The notes: generated by a model from the letters alone, not told the origin. A DNA stretch of 64,000 nucleotides from Nitratidesulfovibrio sp. SRB-5 (GCF_019931275.1 NZ_JAIOTY010000002.1:496001-560000); one strand, 5' to 3'. Shown: positions 1 to 9,353, counted from the first letter of the stretch. Made by a program: numbers and translations.

Positions 1-1233
1 CTTGCCGAGGCCGGGGCACGGCTGGCCCAGGCCGCGCCGCCGGACCATGCCGGATACGTGGCCATGCAGCTTGGCGCCAGCGAGGAACGCCGCCGCTGGC
101 CCGTGGCCCACTTTGCGGCACTGGCCGCCCGGTTGTGGCGCGAGTTGCGCCTGGTGCCGGTATTGCTGGGCGCGGGGGGCGAGCGCAAGCTGGGCGAGCG
201 GCTGCGCGCGGCGCTGGCGGAAGAGGCCGAGACTGGCGGAACTGGTGGCGAGGCCGGGGCAACCGGGCCGGTGCCCTGCATCGACCTGATCGGCGCCACC
301 AGCCTGCCGCAGTTGGCCGCCACCCTGCGCCACATGCGCATGCTGGTCACCAACGACACCGGCACCATGCATCTGGCCGCCGGGCTGGACGTGCCGGTGC
401 TGGCCATATTTCTGGCCACGGCCCAGCCGTGGGACACCGGCCCCTACCGTCAGGACTGCTGCTGCCTGGAACCAGCGCTGGACTGCCACCCCTGCCCGTT
501 CGGCACGCCCTGCCCGCATGGCGAACGCTGCCGCCGCGCCATTTCCGCCGATACCGTATTCGGCCTGGCCCGTGCCCACCTGACCACCGGCCAGTGGCCG
601 CAGCAGGAGGCCCCATCCGACGCCACTTCCCCTGCCACAGCGGGCGCGACTCCGGATGCCCACCGCGAGGCGCGGGTATGGCGCACCCTGCGCGAGGCGG
701 ATGCAGGGCGCGTGACTGCAAACACCCCCACCATGACCATGCCGGGGTGCGGGTTCATGGACCTTGTCTCGCTGTCCGGCCACGAGGCGGACGACCGTAC
801 CCGCTGGATACGCCTGCAACGCCATTTTTATCGTCAGTTTCTTGACTTGCCCCGGATGCAGCCCGCCGATCCTGCGGCTGCCCGGCCTGCCAACCCCATT
901 CTTGCGCCGCATGGTCCCTGCGCGCTCTCCGAAGCCCTGCGCGCCCGCGCCGCCGACGAACTGCGCCAGGCCGATGCCCTGCTGCACCTCATGGGCGAGC
1001 AGGGCGGGCTGCTCCGGGTGCGCCCCTCGGACATGGCCAAGTCCCGCTTCCTCGGCACCGTGAGCCGGGTGCAGGCCCTGTGGGACAACAGCGCGCTGTT
1101 CAACGTGCTGGGCCACCTGTGGCTGTGCGAATCGCAGGGGGCGGGCGGCTCGCTGGATTCCGTGCTGGCCCTGGCTGCGGCCTATCGCGGGCTGGTGCGG
1201 GTCTGGCTGGACCACCTTTCCCCGGCGCCCTGA
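1..1233 (+). CDS. Glycosyltransferase family 9 (heptosyltransferase-like), 5' truncated by window edge
   Basis: The reading frame is open from base 1 to a stop at 1233, so 410 residues of the C-terminal part are visible and the start lies outside the window. Family 9 transferases (WaaC/WaaF type) add heptose or related sugars from a nucleotide donor in LPS or surface glycan synthesis at the inner face of the membrane. The donor-site signature is clear: VTNDTGTMHLAAGLDVPVLA, preceded by an LGAxxERRRWP stretch and a GAGGERK turn. It is followed by a Cys-rich segment (CCC..C.PC...C....C) often seen in this family. About 200 further residues have no recognised domain. No lipid A core genes are nearby, so the acceptor (core or flagellar glycan) cannot be told. 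Confidence 0.85.
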   Translation, partial: LAEAGARLAQAAPPDHAGYVAMQLGASEERRRWPVAHFAALAARLWRELRLVPVLLGAGGERKLGERLRAALAEEAETGGTGGEAGATGPVPCIDLIGATSLPQLAATLRHMRMLVTNDTGTMHLAAGLDVPVLAIFLATAQPWDTGPYRQDCCCLEPALDCHPCPFGTPCPHGERCRRAISADTVFGLARAHLTTGQWPQQEAPSDATSPATAGATPDAHREARVWRTLREADAGRVTANTPTMTMPGCGFMDLVSLSGHEADDRTRWIRLQRHFYRQFLDLPRMQPADPAAARPANPILAPHGPCALSEALRARAADELRQADALLHLMGEQGGLLRVRPSDMAKSRFLGTVSRVQALWDNSALFNVLGHLWLCESQGAGGSLDSVLALAAAYRGLVRVWLDHLSPAP

Positions 1234-1386
1234 CCTTTCCCTTCCGCATGCCGCGTGGGGCGGCACAGAACCGCGCTCTTCCGGGCACGCGGCCTGTCTG
1301 CATTCCTGCATCATGGTCCGTTTTTTGCTTTATCGCAGGCGGACGTGACAAAATTTCCCGGTGCCGGGATGCAGGAGGGAGACCCC

Positions 1387-1992
1387 ATGATCGTTATTGA
1401 TGGCCGCCAGGCCGATATCAAGCTGGAAAACTTCGCCAATCTCGAAGAAATCCTCGTCAAGGTGATGGAGGGCAGCTACCTCGAGAACCGCGTGGTGACC
1501 GACGTGCTCGTCAACGACGAGGCGTTTTCGGAAATCTACCCCCACCAGGCAGAGGACATCGAGCAGCGCGACATCCGCTCCGTCGAGATCCGCAGCATGC
1601 CCGTGGGCGAAATGGCCGTGAACATCACCCGCGAACTGTACAAGGTGGTGCAGGTGATGACCGACGGCGCGCGCCAGGTGGCCGGGCTGTTCCGCCAGGC
1701 CGACGACGCCGAGGCGCTGGACATGTTCCAGGATCTGCTGGAAGTGACCCGCGACTTCATGGGCATGATCGGCGTGCTGCGCAACGAATTCTCGCTGCGC
1801 ACCACCAAGGATTTCAGCGACAACGTGGAACGTTTTTCCGACCAGCTGGGCGAAATGACCGAAGTGCTCGAAAACGAGGACTGGATCCTGCTGGCCGACC
1901 TGCTGGAATACGAATTCCTGCCTGCCTGCGAAAACTGGAAGAAGGTCATCCAGGCCCTGCGCGAGGACATCCGTCAGGCCAGCAAGGGGTAG
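1387..1992 (+). CDS. Hypothetical acidic helical protein
   Basis: Encodes 201 residues. The ATG at 1387 was chosen because an excellent ribosome site (AGGAGGGAG) lies just upstream; the frame stays open further 5' but that part has no such site. The protein (MIVIDGRQADIKLENF...) is acidic, apparently soluble, without signal peptide or membrane segments, and looks largely alpha-helical from residue 60 on, with many Glu/Asp/Leu heptads. I do not recognise the family. It ends 5 bases before the start of the next small helical gene, so the two are almost certainly co-transcribed and may act together. A flagellar or secretion-chaperone role is possible from size and composition alone, but that is a guess. 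Confidence 0.7.
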   Translation: MIVIDGRQADIKLENFANLEEILVKVMEGSYLENRVVTDVLVNDEAFSEIYPHQAEDIEQRDIRSVEIRSMPVGEMAVNITRELYKVVQVMTDGARQVAGLFRQADDAEALDMFQDLLEVTRDFMGMIGVLRNEFSLRTTKDFSDNVERFSDQLGEMTEVLENEDWILLADLLEYEFLPACENWKKVIQALREDIRQASKG

Positions 1993-1997
1993 CAGCC

Positions 1998-2348
1998 ATG
2001 CCCGACAGCCTTTCCCTGCTCGACATGGCCCTGCAACTGGGCGAACGCGAACTGGGAGCCCTTGCCGCCGGTGACGTGGACGCCGCCGATTCCGCCTCGC
2101 GCGAGCGGGCGGAACTGGTGGAGATGGCCTGGAGCCGCCGCAACCCGGCAGCGCTGAACGATCTGCGCGACAAGTTGCTGCGCTTGCAGTGCCTGCAAGG
2201 CCGCCTGACCGAAGAGGCCCGCAGGCTGCACGACAACATTCGCAGCCAGTTGCAGCAGACCCGCCGCGAATCGCAGCGCCTTACCGGTTACAGGCAGGCC
2301 ACGCGCTCAACGCCGCTGACCATTACCCTGGGGCGCGGCCAGGTGTAG
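1998..2348 (+). CDS. Hypothetical small helical protein (FlgN/FliT-like appearance)
   Basis: Encodes 116 residues starting at ATG 1998, 5 bases after the upstream stop, with AAGGGG as likely ribosome site. The sequence is rich in Leu, Arg, Glu and Gln, with a long predicted coiled-coil from about residue 10 to 95 (ELVEMAW, LRDKLLRLQCLQGRL, HDNIRSQLQQTRRESQRL) and a short polar tail. Size and build resemble flagellar export chaperones of the FlgN/FliT type, but no diagnostic motif confirms it. A strong hairpin 36 bases after the stop probably ends the two-gene transcript. Confidence 0.65.
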   Translation: MPDSLSLLDMALQLGERELGALAAGDVDAADSASRERAELVEMAWSRRNPAALNDLRDKLLRLQCLQGRLTEEARRLHDNIRSQLQQTRRESQRLTGYRQATRSTPLTITLGRGQV

Positions 2349-2383
2349 GGGCTGCCCGCAACGGCACCGGATACGCAATGAAT

Positions 2384-2416
2384 CGGGGTCCGGATGCATG
2401 ATGCATCCGGCCCCCG
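2384..2416 (+). terminator. Terminator-like hairpin
   Basis: A 15-pair stem (arms 2384-2398 and 2402-2416, one T/C mismatch) with a TGA loop follows the small helical gene and is followed by TTTG. It probably ends transcription of the two preceding hypotheticals. Confidence 0.6.
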
Positions 2417-2451
2417 TTTGCCGTCTTGCGGGTACCGCCCCCGTTGCGGGC

Positions 2452-2660
2452 GCCGCTCGCTACTACCCTTTACTTCCGGCTGCTCGCGGCCCCTGCGGTC
2501 CCTGTGGACAGGGCCGCGCGCTACTACCCTTTACTTCCGGCTGCTCGCGGCCCCTGTGGTCCCTGCGGTCCCTGTGGACAGGGCCGCTCGCTACTACCCT
2601 TTACTTCCGGCTGCTCGCGGTCCCTGCGGCCCCTGCGGTCCCTGCGGACAGGGCCGCTCG
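2452..2660. repeat. Three tandem 60-70 bp repeats spanning the 3' end of the GGDEF-EAL gene
   Basis: Units begin at about 2452 (60 bp, lacking one 9-10 bp sub-repeat), 2511 and 2581 (70 bp each), all containing CTACTACCCTTTACTTCCGG then a Gly/Pro-type GC-rich segment. The innermost unit carries the last codons and the TAA stop (2601-2603 on the minus strand) of the neighbouring gene. The two outer units therefore look like duplicated copies of the gene's tail, each with its own stop codon. Confidence 0.85.
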
Positions 2661-4811
2661 CATCCAGTCCGCAAACCCGTCCGCGGGCAGGGGCTTGCTG
2701 TAGTAGTAGCCCTGCACCTCGCGGCAGCCGTGGGCGCGCAGGAAGCCCAACTGGTCGTCGGTTTCCACGCCTTCGGCCACCACGTTCAGCGACAGGTTGC
2801 GCCCCATGGTGACGATGGTGGACACGATGGTGGCGTCGCCCTCGTCGCCGGGCACGTCGCGCACGAACGAACGGTCGATCTTGATGGTGTCGATGGGGAA
2901 GTTCTTCAGGTAGTACAGCGAGGAATGCCCGGTGCCGAAGTCGTCGATGGCGATGGAGATGCCCTGCGCCGCCAGCCGCTCCAGGATGGCCACCGAGGTG
3001 GGCAGGTCGCGCATCATGGTGGTTTCGGTAATTTCCAGCTCCAGCTGCGAGGGCGGCAGGCCCGATTCGGCCAGGGCCGCCTGCACCCGGTCCAGCAGGT
3101 CCGGCTGGAACTGCCGGGCCGAGATGTTCACGGCGATGCGCAGCGGGCCAAGCTCGTCGGTCCAGCGGCGGGTCTGGATGCACGCATCGCGCAGCACCCG
3201 TTCGCCCAGCGCCACCACGAGGCCGGTGTCTTCCGCCACGGGAATGAACTCCAGCGGCGGCACCAGGGTGCCGTCTGGCCGGGCCCAGCGTACCAGCGCC
3301 TCCATGCCGGTGACCTGCCCGGTCACTATGTCCACGCGCGGCTGGTAGAACACCACGAATTCGTCGTTTTCCAGCCCCTTGCGGATGCTCTTTTCAATGG
3401 CCAGCCGCCGGGTGACGTCGTCGTTCATGGCCTGGGTAAAACGGCGGAAACGCGCGCCGCCCTGTTCCTTGGCGCGGTACATGGCGATTTCCGCGTTCTT
3501 CAGCAGGGTGGCCGGGTCGCGTCCGTCTTCGGGTGCAACGCTGATGCCTATGGACGGCATCACGTACAGTTCGTGGTCGGCGGCGTTGAAGGGCCGGGTG
3601 AACGAGTCCTGAATGCGGGCCGATTCCGTCTCGGCCAGTTCTCCATCGCCTTCCGACGACAGTGGCAGCAGCACCACGAACTCGTCGCCGCCAAGGCGCG
3701 CCACCATGTCGCGACGAGGGGCCATGCCCACCAGGCGGCCCGCCACGGCGCGCAGCAGTTCGTCGCCCACGGCATGGCCCAGGCTGTCGTTGACGGTCTT
3801 GAAATTGTCCATGTCCAGATACAGCACCGCCAGCCGCGCATCCGGCCCGTCTTTCAGCGCATGGTCCTCCATGCGCTGACGCAGTCCCATGCGGTTGGGC
3901 AGGCCGGTCAGTTCGTCATGGGTGGCCTGGTGGACGATCTGCGCTTCCTTGCGTTTCAGCTCGCTGACGTCGAGGAAGGTGCCCACCTCGCCCGCGCGCA
4001 GTCCGGTGCGGTCGCGGAAATAGCTCTTGTACAGCACCAGCACCCGGTCTTCGCCAGCGGCGTCGCGCAGGTCGATCATGCACGAGTAGCCCGCTCCGTC
4101 ATCGTCCGCAGCGTCGAACCTTCGGGCGGATTCCTCCACGCGGCAGGCCAGTTCCTGCGGCAGGATTTCGTTCACCGAGCGGCCCACGATGCCCTCGGGC
4201 GAGCGACCGATCAGGCGGCTGAAGGCGCGGTTGCAGCCGATGTAGGTGCCTTCCAGCGTCTTGTAGAACACCGGGTTGGGCATGCCCTCCACCAGGGCTT
4301 CAAGGAACTGGTTTTTCTCTTGCAGCAGGGCCTGGTATTCCACCAGGCGCTCGTTGGTCTCGCGCAGTTCGCGGGTGCGTTCCAGCACCTCCTGCTCGAG
4401 TTGCTCGCGATAGCGCTTGCGCTCCTCCAGCAGGCGGGCGCGCTCCAGCGCCTTGTTCACGGCGTGCTCCAGCACGCGCATGTCGGTGACCGGCTTGGTC
4501 ACGTAGTCCCACGCGCCGTGGCGCAGCGCCTCCACCGCCTCTTCCAGCACGCCCACGCCCGACACCACGATGACGGGAACCTCCGGGGCGTCCTCGCGCA
4601 GGCGCTCCAGTACTTCCATGCCCCCCATGACGGGCATGCGCAAATCAACCAGCACGAGGTCAGGCGCGTGTTCGGTGAACGCTTCGAGTCCTCGGCGGCC
4701 GTTTTCAGCCTCGATTACGTCAAAGCCGCTGTCCTCGAGATATGCGACCAGATTCGAGCGGACGTTGACGTCGTCGTCGATGGTCAGAATGCGGGCAGGC
4801 CTGTGGAGCAT
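2601..4811 (-). CDS. Response regulator with PAS, GGDEF and EAL domains (cyclic-di-GMP turnover)
   Basis: Encodes 736 residues. Start at 4811 (MLHRPARILTIDDDVNV) is set by the receiver domain beginning at once; the frame continues upstream but is low-complexity. Order: receiver (1-120; acid pair DDD at 12-14, phosphoacceptor D56 in VDLRMP, K106), coiled coil (about 130-170), PAS (about 175-300), GGDEF (about 305-470, intact GGDEF) and EAL (about 480-725, with EALVRW and DDFGTG). GGDEF proteins make and EAL proteins degrade c-di-GMP; both active sites look intact, so the protein could do either under control of phosphorylation. The I-site RxxD before GGDEF is not canonical (PRRD). No cognate kinase is adjacent. 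The C-terminal 20 residues are Ala/Gly/Ser-rich and lie in a tandem repeat. Confidence 0.92.
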   Translation of the reverse strand: MLHRPARILTIDDDVNVRSNLVAYLEDSGFDVIEAENGRRGLEAFTEHAPDLVLVDLRMPVMGGMEVLERLREDAPEVPVIVVSGVGVLEEAVEALRHGAWDYVTKPVTDMRVLEHAVNKALERARLLEERKRYREQLEQEVLERTRELRETNERLVEYQALLQEKNQFLEALVEGMPNPVFYKTLEGTYIGCNRAFSRLIGRSPEGIVGRSVNEILPQELACRVEESARRFDAADDDGAGYSCMIDLRDAAGEDRVLVLYKSYFRDRTGLRAGEVGTFLDVSELKRKEAQIVHQATHDELTGLPNRMGLRQRMEDHALKDGPDARLAVLYLDMDNFKTVNDSLGHAVGDELLRAVAGRLVGMAPRRDMVARLGGDEFVVLLPLSSEGDGELAETESARIQDSFTRPFNAADHELYVMPSIGISVAPEDGRDPATLLKNAEIAMYRAKEQGGARFRRFTQAMNDDVTRRLAIEKSIRKGLENDEFVVFYQPRVDIVTGQVTGMEALVRWARPDGTLVPPLEFIPVAEDTGLVVALGERVLRDACIQTRRWTDELGPLRIAVNISARQFQPDLLDRVQAALAESGLPPSQLELEITETTMMRDLPTSVAILERLAAQGISIAIDDFGTGHSSLYYLKNFPIDTIKIDRSFVRDVPGDEGDATIVSTIVTMGRNLSLNVVAEGVETDDQLGFLRAHGCREVQGYYYSKPLPADGFADWMRAALSAGTAGAAGTASSRK

Positions 4812-5425
4812 GGGACGGCTGTTTCCTGTGGCTTGTACCGATGTGGTTGGCGATATGTTGCATTCCAGATTGCCAAGCAGCGGAGAAATTATCCACAAAA
4901 AAATGCCTGCAACACGGTGATGGGGTGACGGACACATGGCGCTACGCTGCTGCGGCGCAGGGTGGCGGCGCATGGACCGAAGTTTGCGACCACTTGCGGA
5001 TGGTGCAGGGGCAAGGGAGGGCAGCGGGCGGGTGGCGCCGCGCCAGTCCGGATCAACTCCGGCCAACCGGGGCAGCCGGGCCAGCCGGGGCAGTCGGGCC
5101 AGCCGGGGCAGTCGGGGCCGAAAGGGCATGCATCGGGCCTGCACGGAGCACGCAGTCGATCACGCCCGGCGAATCCGGGCGACGGGGCGGGGCAGGACGG
5201 GACATTCGCGGATCCTCAGCAGGGCATGGCGGCACGTTGGCCGGACCGGGGGCCGGTCAGGCGTCGTGGCGGATCACCGCAGTCGTGCGGAACGACCGCA
5301 GCCATGGCGGACCACCGCAGCCGTGCGGAACGGCCGCACCAAAGGAACCCTGCGACGATGCGAGCGGACTGTTGCGCGTCGGCAACTGCGGATTGCGCAC
5401 GGGCGCTGACGGATGGCGGGAAGGG
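4812..5425. other. Non-coding spacer with GC-rich short repeats
   Basis: No gene is supported here. At about 5055-5120 there is a 9-bp repeat (CCGGGGCAG / CCGGGCCAG types), and at about 5270-5340 a repeat of GTGCGGAACG and ACCGCAGCC words. A plus-strand frame through the first repeat would read as collagen-like Gly-Gln-Pro, but it has no ribosome site and no conserved continuation, so I read it as repeat DNA. Confidence 0.5.
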
Positions 5426-6079
5426 TCAGTCGCGGGCGCGGTCGGCCACGATGTCGATGTCGGCGTGGCGCTGCATCAGGTGGCGGCGCAGGGCGCGTGC
5501 GTCGTCGAAATCGCGGAAGGGGCCCACGCAGACCATCCAGCGCTTGCGACCGTTTTCCGTGCGCGCCCGGACGCGCACGGCGGCTTCGCCTTCGCGTTCA
5601 AGCTTGCGGACCAGCCGTTCGGCTTCGGCCTTGCTGGCGTACGACCTGATGCGGACGAAATAGGCGCTGTCGGGGTCCAGAGGACGGCCCTTGGCGTCAC
5701 CCAGCACCTCGATGCGCACGGCGGCGCTGCCCGGCTTGACGATGCCCAGTTGTTTCGCGGCGGAGTAGGAGACGTCGATGTCGCGATTGCCGCGATAGGG
5801 GCCTCGGTCATTCACCGTGACCAGCACGGAGCGACCGTTGGAAAGGTTGGTCACGCGGACCACCGTGCCGAGGGGCAGGGTCTTGTGCGCGGCCGTCAGG
5901 GCGTTCATGTCGTAGCTTTCGCCGCTGGCGGTCTTCTTGCCGTGCAGATCGTCGCTGTACCACGAGGCGCGACCGCGTTTGGTCGGCGCCTCGCTGGCCG
6001 CCGCGGGCAGTGCCGCGAGCAGCAGCGCACAGAGCATCAGGATGGTCGTCGGGTATAGTAGGGGGTGTCGTCGGGTCAT
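5426..6079 (-). CDS. rlpA: Septal ring lytic transglycosylase RlpA-like protein with SPOR domain
   Basis: Encodes 217 residues from ATG 6079, with GGAGG seven bases upstream. Residues 1-28 are a signal peptide (LLLAALPAAASEA), so the protein works in the periplasm. A double-psi beta-barrel domain (about 34-125) carries the RlpA hallmarks: ASWYSDDLHGKKTASGE, the ALTAAHKTLPLGT block and VTVNDRGPYRGNRDIDVS with the catalytic-type Asp. A C-terminal SPOR repeat (about 135-210, YFVRIRSYASKAEAERL) normally binds denuded septal peptidoglycan. RlpA proteins cleave such glycan strands during daughter-cell separation. The gene stands alone. Confidence 0.9.
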   Translation of the reverse strand: MTRRHPLLYPTTILMLCALLLAALPAAASEAPTKRGRASWYSDDLHGKKTASGESYDMNALTAAHKTLPLGTVVRVTNLSNGRSVLVTVNDRGPYRGNRDIDVSYSAAKQLGIVKPGSAAVRIEVLGDAKGRPLDPDSAYFVRIRSYASKAEAERLVRKLEREGEAAVRVRARTENGRKRWMVCVGPFRDFDDARALRRHLMQRHADIDIVADRARD

Positions 6080-6425
6080 GGGCCTCCTGCGGTTGCGTGC
6101 CACGGAAGGTCGTGGCGAGTCGTGTCCTGCCCGGCGCAAGGACGCGGCTCTGGGGCAACGTTCGGTCTGTCCCGTCGTGCAACGGGCTGCCGGGCAAACC
6201 TTGGGGGTAGCACCTCGACAGTACCGTGTTTTTCCCGTATATCGCCGCACGTGTCAACGTGCCGCAATCCCGGCATGTTACGAGGCGATACTGCGGTAAC
6301 ATGCTGTCACGCCACAGTGCGTGGGCGCGGTGTTGCAGCATTATTTTTTTTCGTCCTTCCCGCGACGAGCCCCGCGCACCGTGCGCCCGCGCCGCCGCGC
6401 CTTTTCCTGCACGCGGGAGTCGTTC

Positions 6426-7304
6426 ATGCTGTTGTACGCCAAGCTGATGCTGGCCACCGTGTTCTGGGGCGGCACCTTTGTTGCCGGGCGCATCGCCGCC
6501 ACCCACGCCGGCCCCTTTTCCGCCGCGTTCCTGCGCTTCGCCATGGCCACCGGGCTGCTGTTCTGGTACGTGCGCCGCCGCGAGGGCGCACTGCCGCGCC
6601 TGACCTCGCCGGGCATGCACGGCTGGGCCGGGGTGCTGCTGCTGGGGGCCACCGGGGTATTCGCCTACAACGCCCTGTTCTTCACCGGGCTTGCCACCGT
6701 GCCCGCCAGCCGGGCGGCGGTGATCGTCACCAACAATCCCATCGCCATCGCCGTGGGTGCCGCGCTGTTCCTGGGCGAACCGCTGTCGCGCCGCAAGCTG
6801 GCGGGCATCCTGCTGTCCGTGGGCGGGGCGGTCATCGCCATCACCCGCGGCAACCCCCTGACGCTGTTCTCGTCGGCCCTGTCGTGGGGCGACGTGGCGC
6901 TGCTGGGCTGTCTGGCCAGCTGGGCCGCGTATTCGCTGCTGGGCAAGGTGGTCATGCGCGCGCTGTCGCCGCTGGCCGCGGTAACCTGGTCGTGCGCGGT
7001 GGGCACGGTGATGCTGCTGCCCTTCGCCCTGCATGAAGGCCTGTGGACGGCGCTGCCGGAATACCCCGCCGCCCTGTGGATTGCGGCGGCGTACCTTGGC
7101 GTGTTCGGCACCGTGCTGGGATTCACCTGGTTCTACGAGGCGGTGAAGGAGATAGGCGCCGGGCGCGCCGGGGTGTTCATCAACTTCGTGCCGCTGACGG
7201 CCATCGTCTGCGCGTGGGCCATGCTGGGCGAGGCGCTGCCCGTGTCGCTGCTGCTGGGGGCAGCGCTGGTGACGTGCGGGGTGTTCATTACGAACAGGGC
7301 GTAG
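6426..7304 (+). CDS. EamA/DMT-family transporter
   Basis: Encodes 292 residues from ATG 6426. About ten hydrophobic segments are arranged as two EamA repeats (roughly 5-135 and 150-290), each with a conserved turn: LGEPLSRRKLAGILLSVGGA in the first and LGEALPVSLLLGAALVTCGV in the second. The start of the first helix, FWGGTFVAGRIA, is typical of the family. DMT permeases export or import metabolites such as amino acids or their analogues; the substrate cannot be read from sequence. The gene is monocistronic between the divergent rlpA and a long repeat region. Confidence 0.88.
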   Translation: MLLYAKLMLATVFWGGTFVAGRIAATHAGPFSAAFLRFAMATGLLFWYVRRREGALPRLTSPGMHGWAGVLLLGATGVFAYNALFFTGLATVPASRAAVIVTNNPIAIAVGAALFLGEPLSRRKLAGILLSVGGAVIAITRGNPLTLFSSALSWGDVALLGCLASWAAYSLLGKVVMRALSPLAAVTWSCAVGTVMLLPFALHEGLWTALPEYPAALWIAAAYLGVFGTVLGFTWFYEAVKEIGAGRAGVFINFVPLTAIVCAWAMLGEALPVSLLLGAALVTCGVFITNRA

Positions 7305-7327
7305 CTTCAAGAGGGCGTTGCGCATTG

Positions 7328-8600
7328 GCGGATGCGGTCTACGGATACACGCCAGCCCTGTTGATTGCGCTCGATTTCGTTATGCCTCCGGCGGGAGGCA
7401 AGAGAGGTGGCGCGTGCTGTTGAGCACGGCCTCTACGCAGACAGTCCTGCCCTGTTGATACCGGTCGATTTCGTTATGCCTCCGGCGGGCAAGGGGCCAT
7501 TGAGCGATGGCCCCTTGCATCCCCGCGCTCCAGGGGGGCTTCGCCACCCCTGGACCCCCAGTGTTTCTTGCGCGGCGTCCCTTCGGCGTCAGCTTCCCTC
7601 CGGCGCAAGGCGCCTCCGGGTGATCTGCCGCCGGTGCCGCCAATGCGCACGAATCTCCCATCGCCTTTATGACGCCTGCGTGCCTTCCCCCCATACCCAT
7701 CTCGCACCGCATTCCTTTCGCCGCCAGCTTCCCTTCGGCGTTGAGCGCCTCCGGGCGATCTGGCGACGGGAATGCGATGTGCGCGAAGCTCCCGTCGCTT
7801 TTGTGATGCATGGGTGCCTTTACCCCCACACATCATGCACCGCGTTCTTTCCGTTGGCAGCTAGCCTCGGCCAAAGCGCCTTCGGGTGATCTGCCGACGG
7901 GAACGCGAATGTGCGCAAATCTCTCGTCGCTACGGCGTGGCGAGGGTGCCGTTCCCCACGGTTCGTCTGTGGCGCACATTCGCGACGCCGGAGCTTCCGC
8001 CTCGCAAGGCCTCGGCGGCGATCTTCGGCTGCGGACGCGTATTGCCGCACCAAGGTTACGTTTGAAGTCGCCCGGTCGCGGGGGATACAACAGACAAAGA
8101 GGTCCGCTGTTCGGGCCAGCACAACAGGCCGAACAGTGGAAACAGTGCGCTATTATTATCCAACGGAAACATCTCGAGCGTAGAAGCGTGTGACGCCGAG
8201 CCTTGGCGGCGGCACATGCGTCGCAACGGGGGCGTGGGCAAGGCGCCCAAGTGGGATAGAGGTAGCGGGAGCATTTCGCGCATTCGCGTTCCCGGAGGCA
8301 GATCACCCGAAGGCGCTTTGGCCGAGGGTAGCTGCCGACGGAAGGAACGCGGCGCAAGATACGTTGGGGGTCCAGGGGTGGCGAAGCCCCCCTGGAGCGC
8401 GGGGATGCAAGGGGTCGCCGCTCTGCGGCCCCTTGCCCGTCGGAGACATAACGAAATCGAGGGTAATCAACAGGGCAGGGTTGTCTTCGTAGAGGCCGCG
8501 GCCAGCGGCGCGCGACATCTCTCTTGCCTCCCGCCGGAGGCATAACGAAATCGAGCGTGGGCAAACGGGCTGGCGTGTCTTCGTAGAGGCCGTGCCCATC
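7328..8600. repeat. Large imperfect inverted repeat (about 300-bp arms) with nested direct repeats; no gene
   Basis: The 1.35 kb between the EamA gene and trkA holds no supported gene. The left arm (about 7328-7640) recurs in reverse complement at about 8280-8600. Both arms contain CGATTTCGTTATGCCTCCGG twice (plus strand at about 7367 and 7465; inverted at about 8440 and 8535) and the block CTCCAGGGGGGCTTCGCCAC followed by CCCTGGACCCCC. A second block (GCCTCCGGGTGATCTGCCG type) appears directly at about 7605, 7745 and 7880 and inverted at about 8290. Open frames crossing these arms encode near-identical peptides such as HPRAPGGLRHPWTP; I regard them as spurious. Confidence 0.85.
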
Positions 8601-8651
8601 ACTGCGCTCCCTCTCCCAATCCCCCTTATCGCCCCGCGCCTCTGCCCCCCC

Positions 8652-9317
8652 TTACGGCACCAGCCGCAACACATCCTCCTGCTTGCCGATGACCACCAGC
8701 GCATCCCCGCGCTCCAGGGTTTCATGCGCCTGCGGCACAAAGCGATACTCCTTGCCGCCCGCAGGCTTCACGGCCACCACCATGACCCCGTAGTCGTTGA
8801 CCAGCTTCAGGTCCAGCAGGGTGCGGCCCGCCCACTTGTCCACCATCAGCTCCTGGACCAGCACCCCGCCGCCCAGGGGCAGCAGGTCGAGCATGCCGGG
8901 GTTGGCCAGCCGGTGGGCCACATGGGTGGCCACGTCGTGTTCGGGCAGGATCACCAGATCCACGCCAAGCCGCGTGAGCACCTTGCGGTGTTCGATGGAG
9001 GCCGCCTTGACCCCGATCTTGCGCGCGCCCATTTCCTGAAGGTTCAGCACCACCAGCAGCGAGGTTTCCATGGAATCGCCCACGCTCACGAACACGATGT
9101 CCAGATCCTGGAAGCGCAGTTGCTGCAACACCGCGATGTCCGCCGCGTTGGCCTGGTAGACCTGCGCCAGCACATCCTGCGCCAGGCGCACGCGGGCCTC
9201 GCCGGTGTCCAGGCCCACCACGGTGTGGCCCATGCCGGTCAGGGTGCGGCCCAGTTGCAGGCCGAACTTGCCAAGGCCCACGATGCCGATTTCCAGTTTC
9301 TTCGCCACGTTCACCAT
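8652..9317 (-). CDS. trkA: Trk/Ktr potassium uptake regulatory subunit (RCK domain)
   Basis: Encodes 221 residues. An N-terminal Rossmann fold (GIVGLGKFGLQLGRTL, acidic residue at the end of the second strand in VVGLDTGE) binds NAD(H) or ATP, and an RCK_C domain follows (about 140-221). The protein forms the cytoplasmic gating ring of the TrkH/KtrB channel encoded 36 bases upstream on the same strand. One RCK_N and one RCK_C domain make it the short KtrA-like form, about half the length of enterobacterial TrkA. Confidence 0.93.
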   Translation of the reverse strand: MVNVAKKLEIGIVGLGKFGLQLGRTLTGMGHTVVGLDTGEARVRLAQDVLAQVYQANAADIAVLQQLRFQDLDIVFVSVGDSMETSLLVVLNLQEMGARKIGVKAASIEHRKVLTRLGVDLVILPEHDVATHVAHRLANPGMLDLLPLGGGVLVQELMVDKWAGRTLLDLKLVNDYGVMVVAVKPAGGKEYRFVPQAHETLERGDALVVIGKQEDVLRLVP

Positions 9318-9353
9318 GGTGGTGCTCCCGGATGCGTTGCCTGCCCGCGCGGA

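Noticed and set aside
2394-4928. Long open frame on the plus strand opposite the REC-PAS-GGDEF-EAL gene
   Set aside because: It is antisense to a gene with clear intact domains; high GC content keeps the opposite frame open. Its protein shows no domain.
4962-5663. Plus-strand frame with a Gly-Gln-Pro collagen-like stretch
   Set aside because: Produced by a 9-bp repeat in a spacer and continues antisense into rlpA; no start signal or conserved part.
7365-7889. Apparent hypothetical protein, with a similar one on the opposite strand at 8303-8740
   Set aside because: Both are translations of the arms of the inverted repeat; similarity is explained by DNA repetition.
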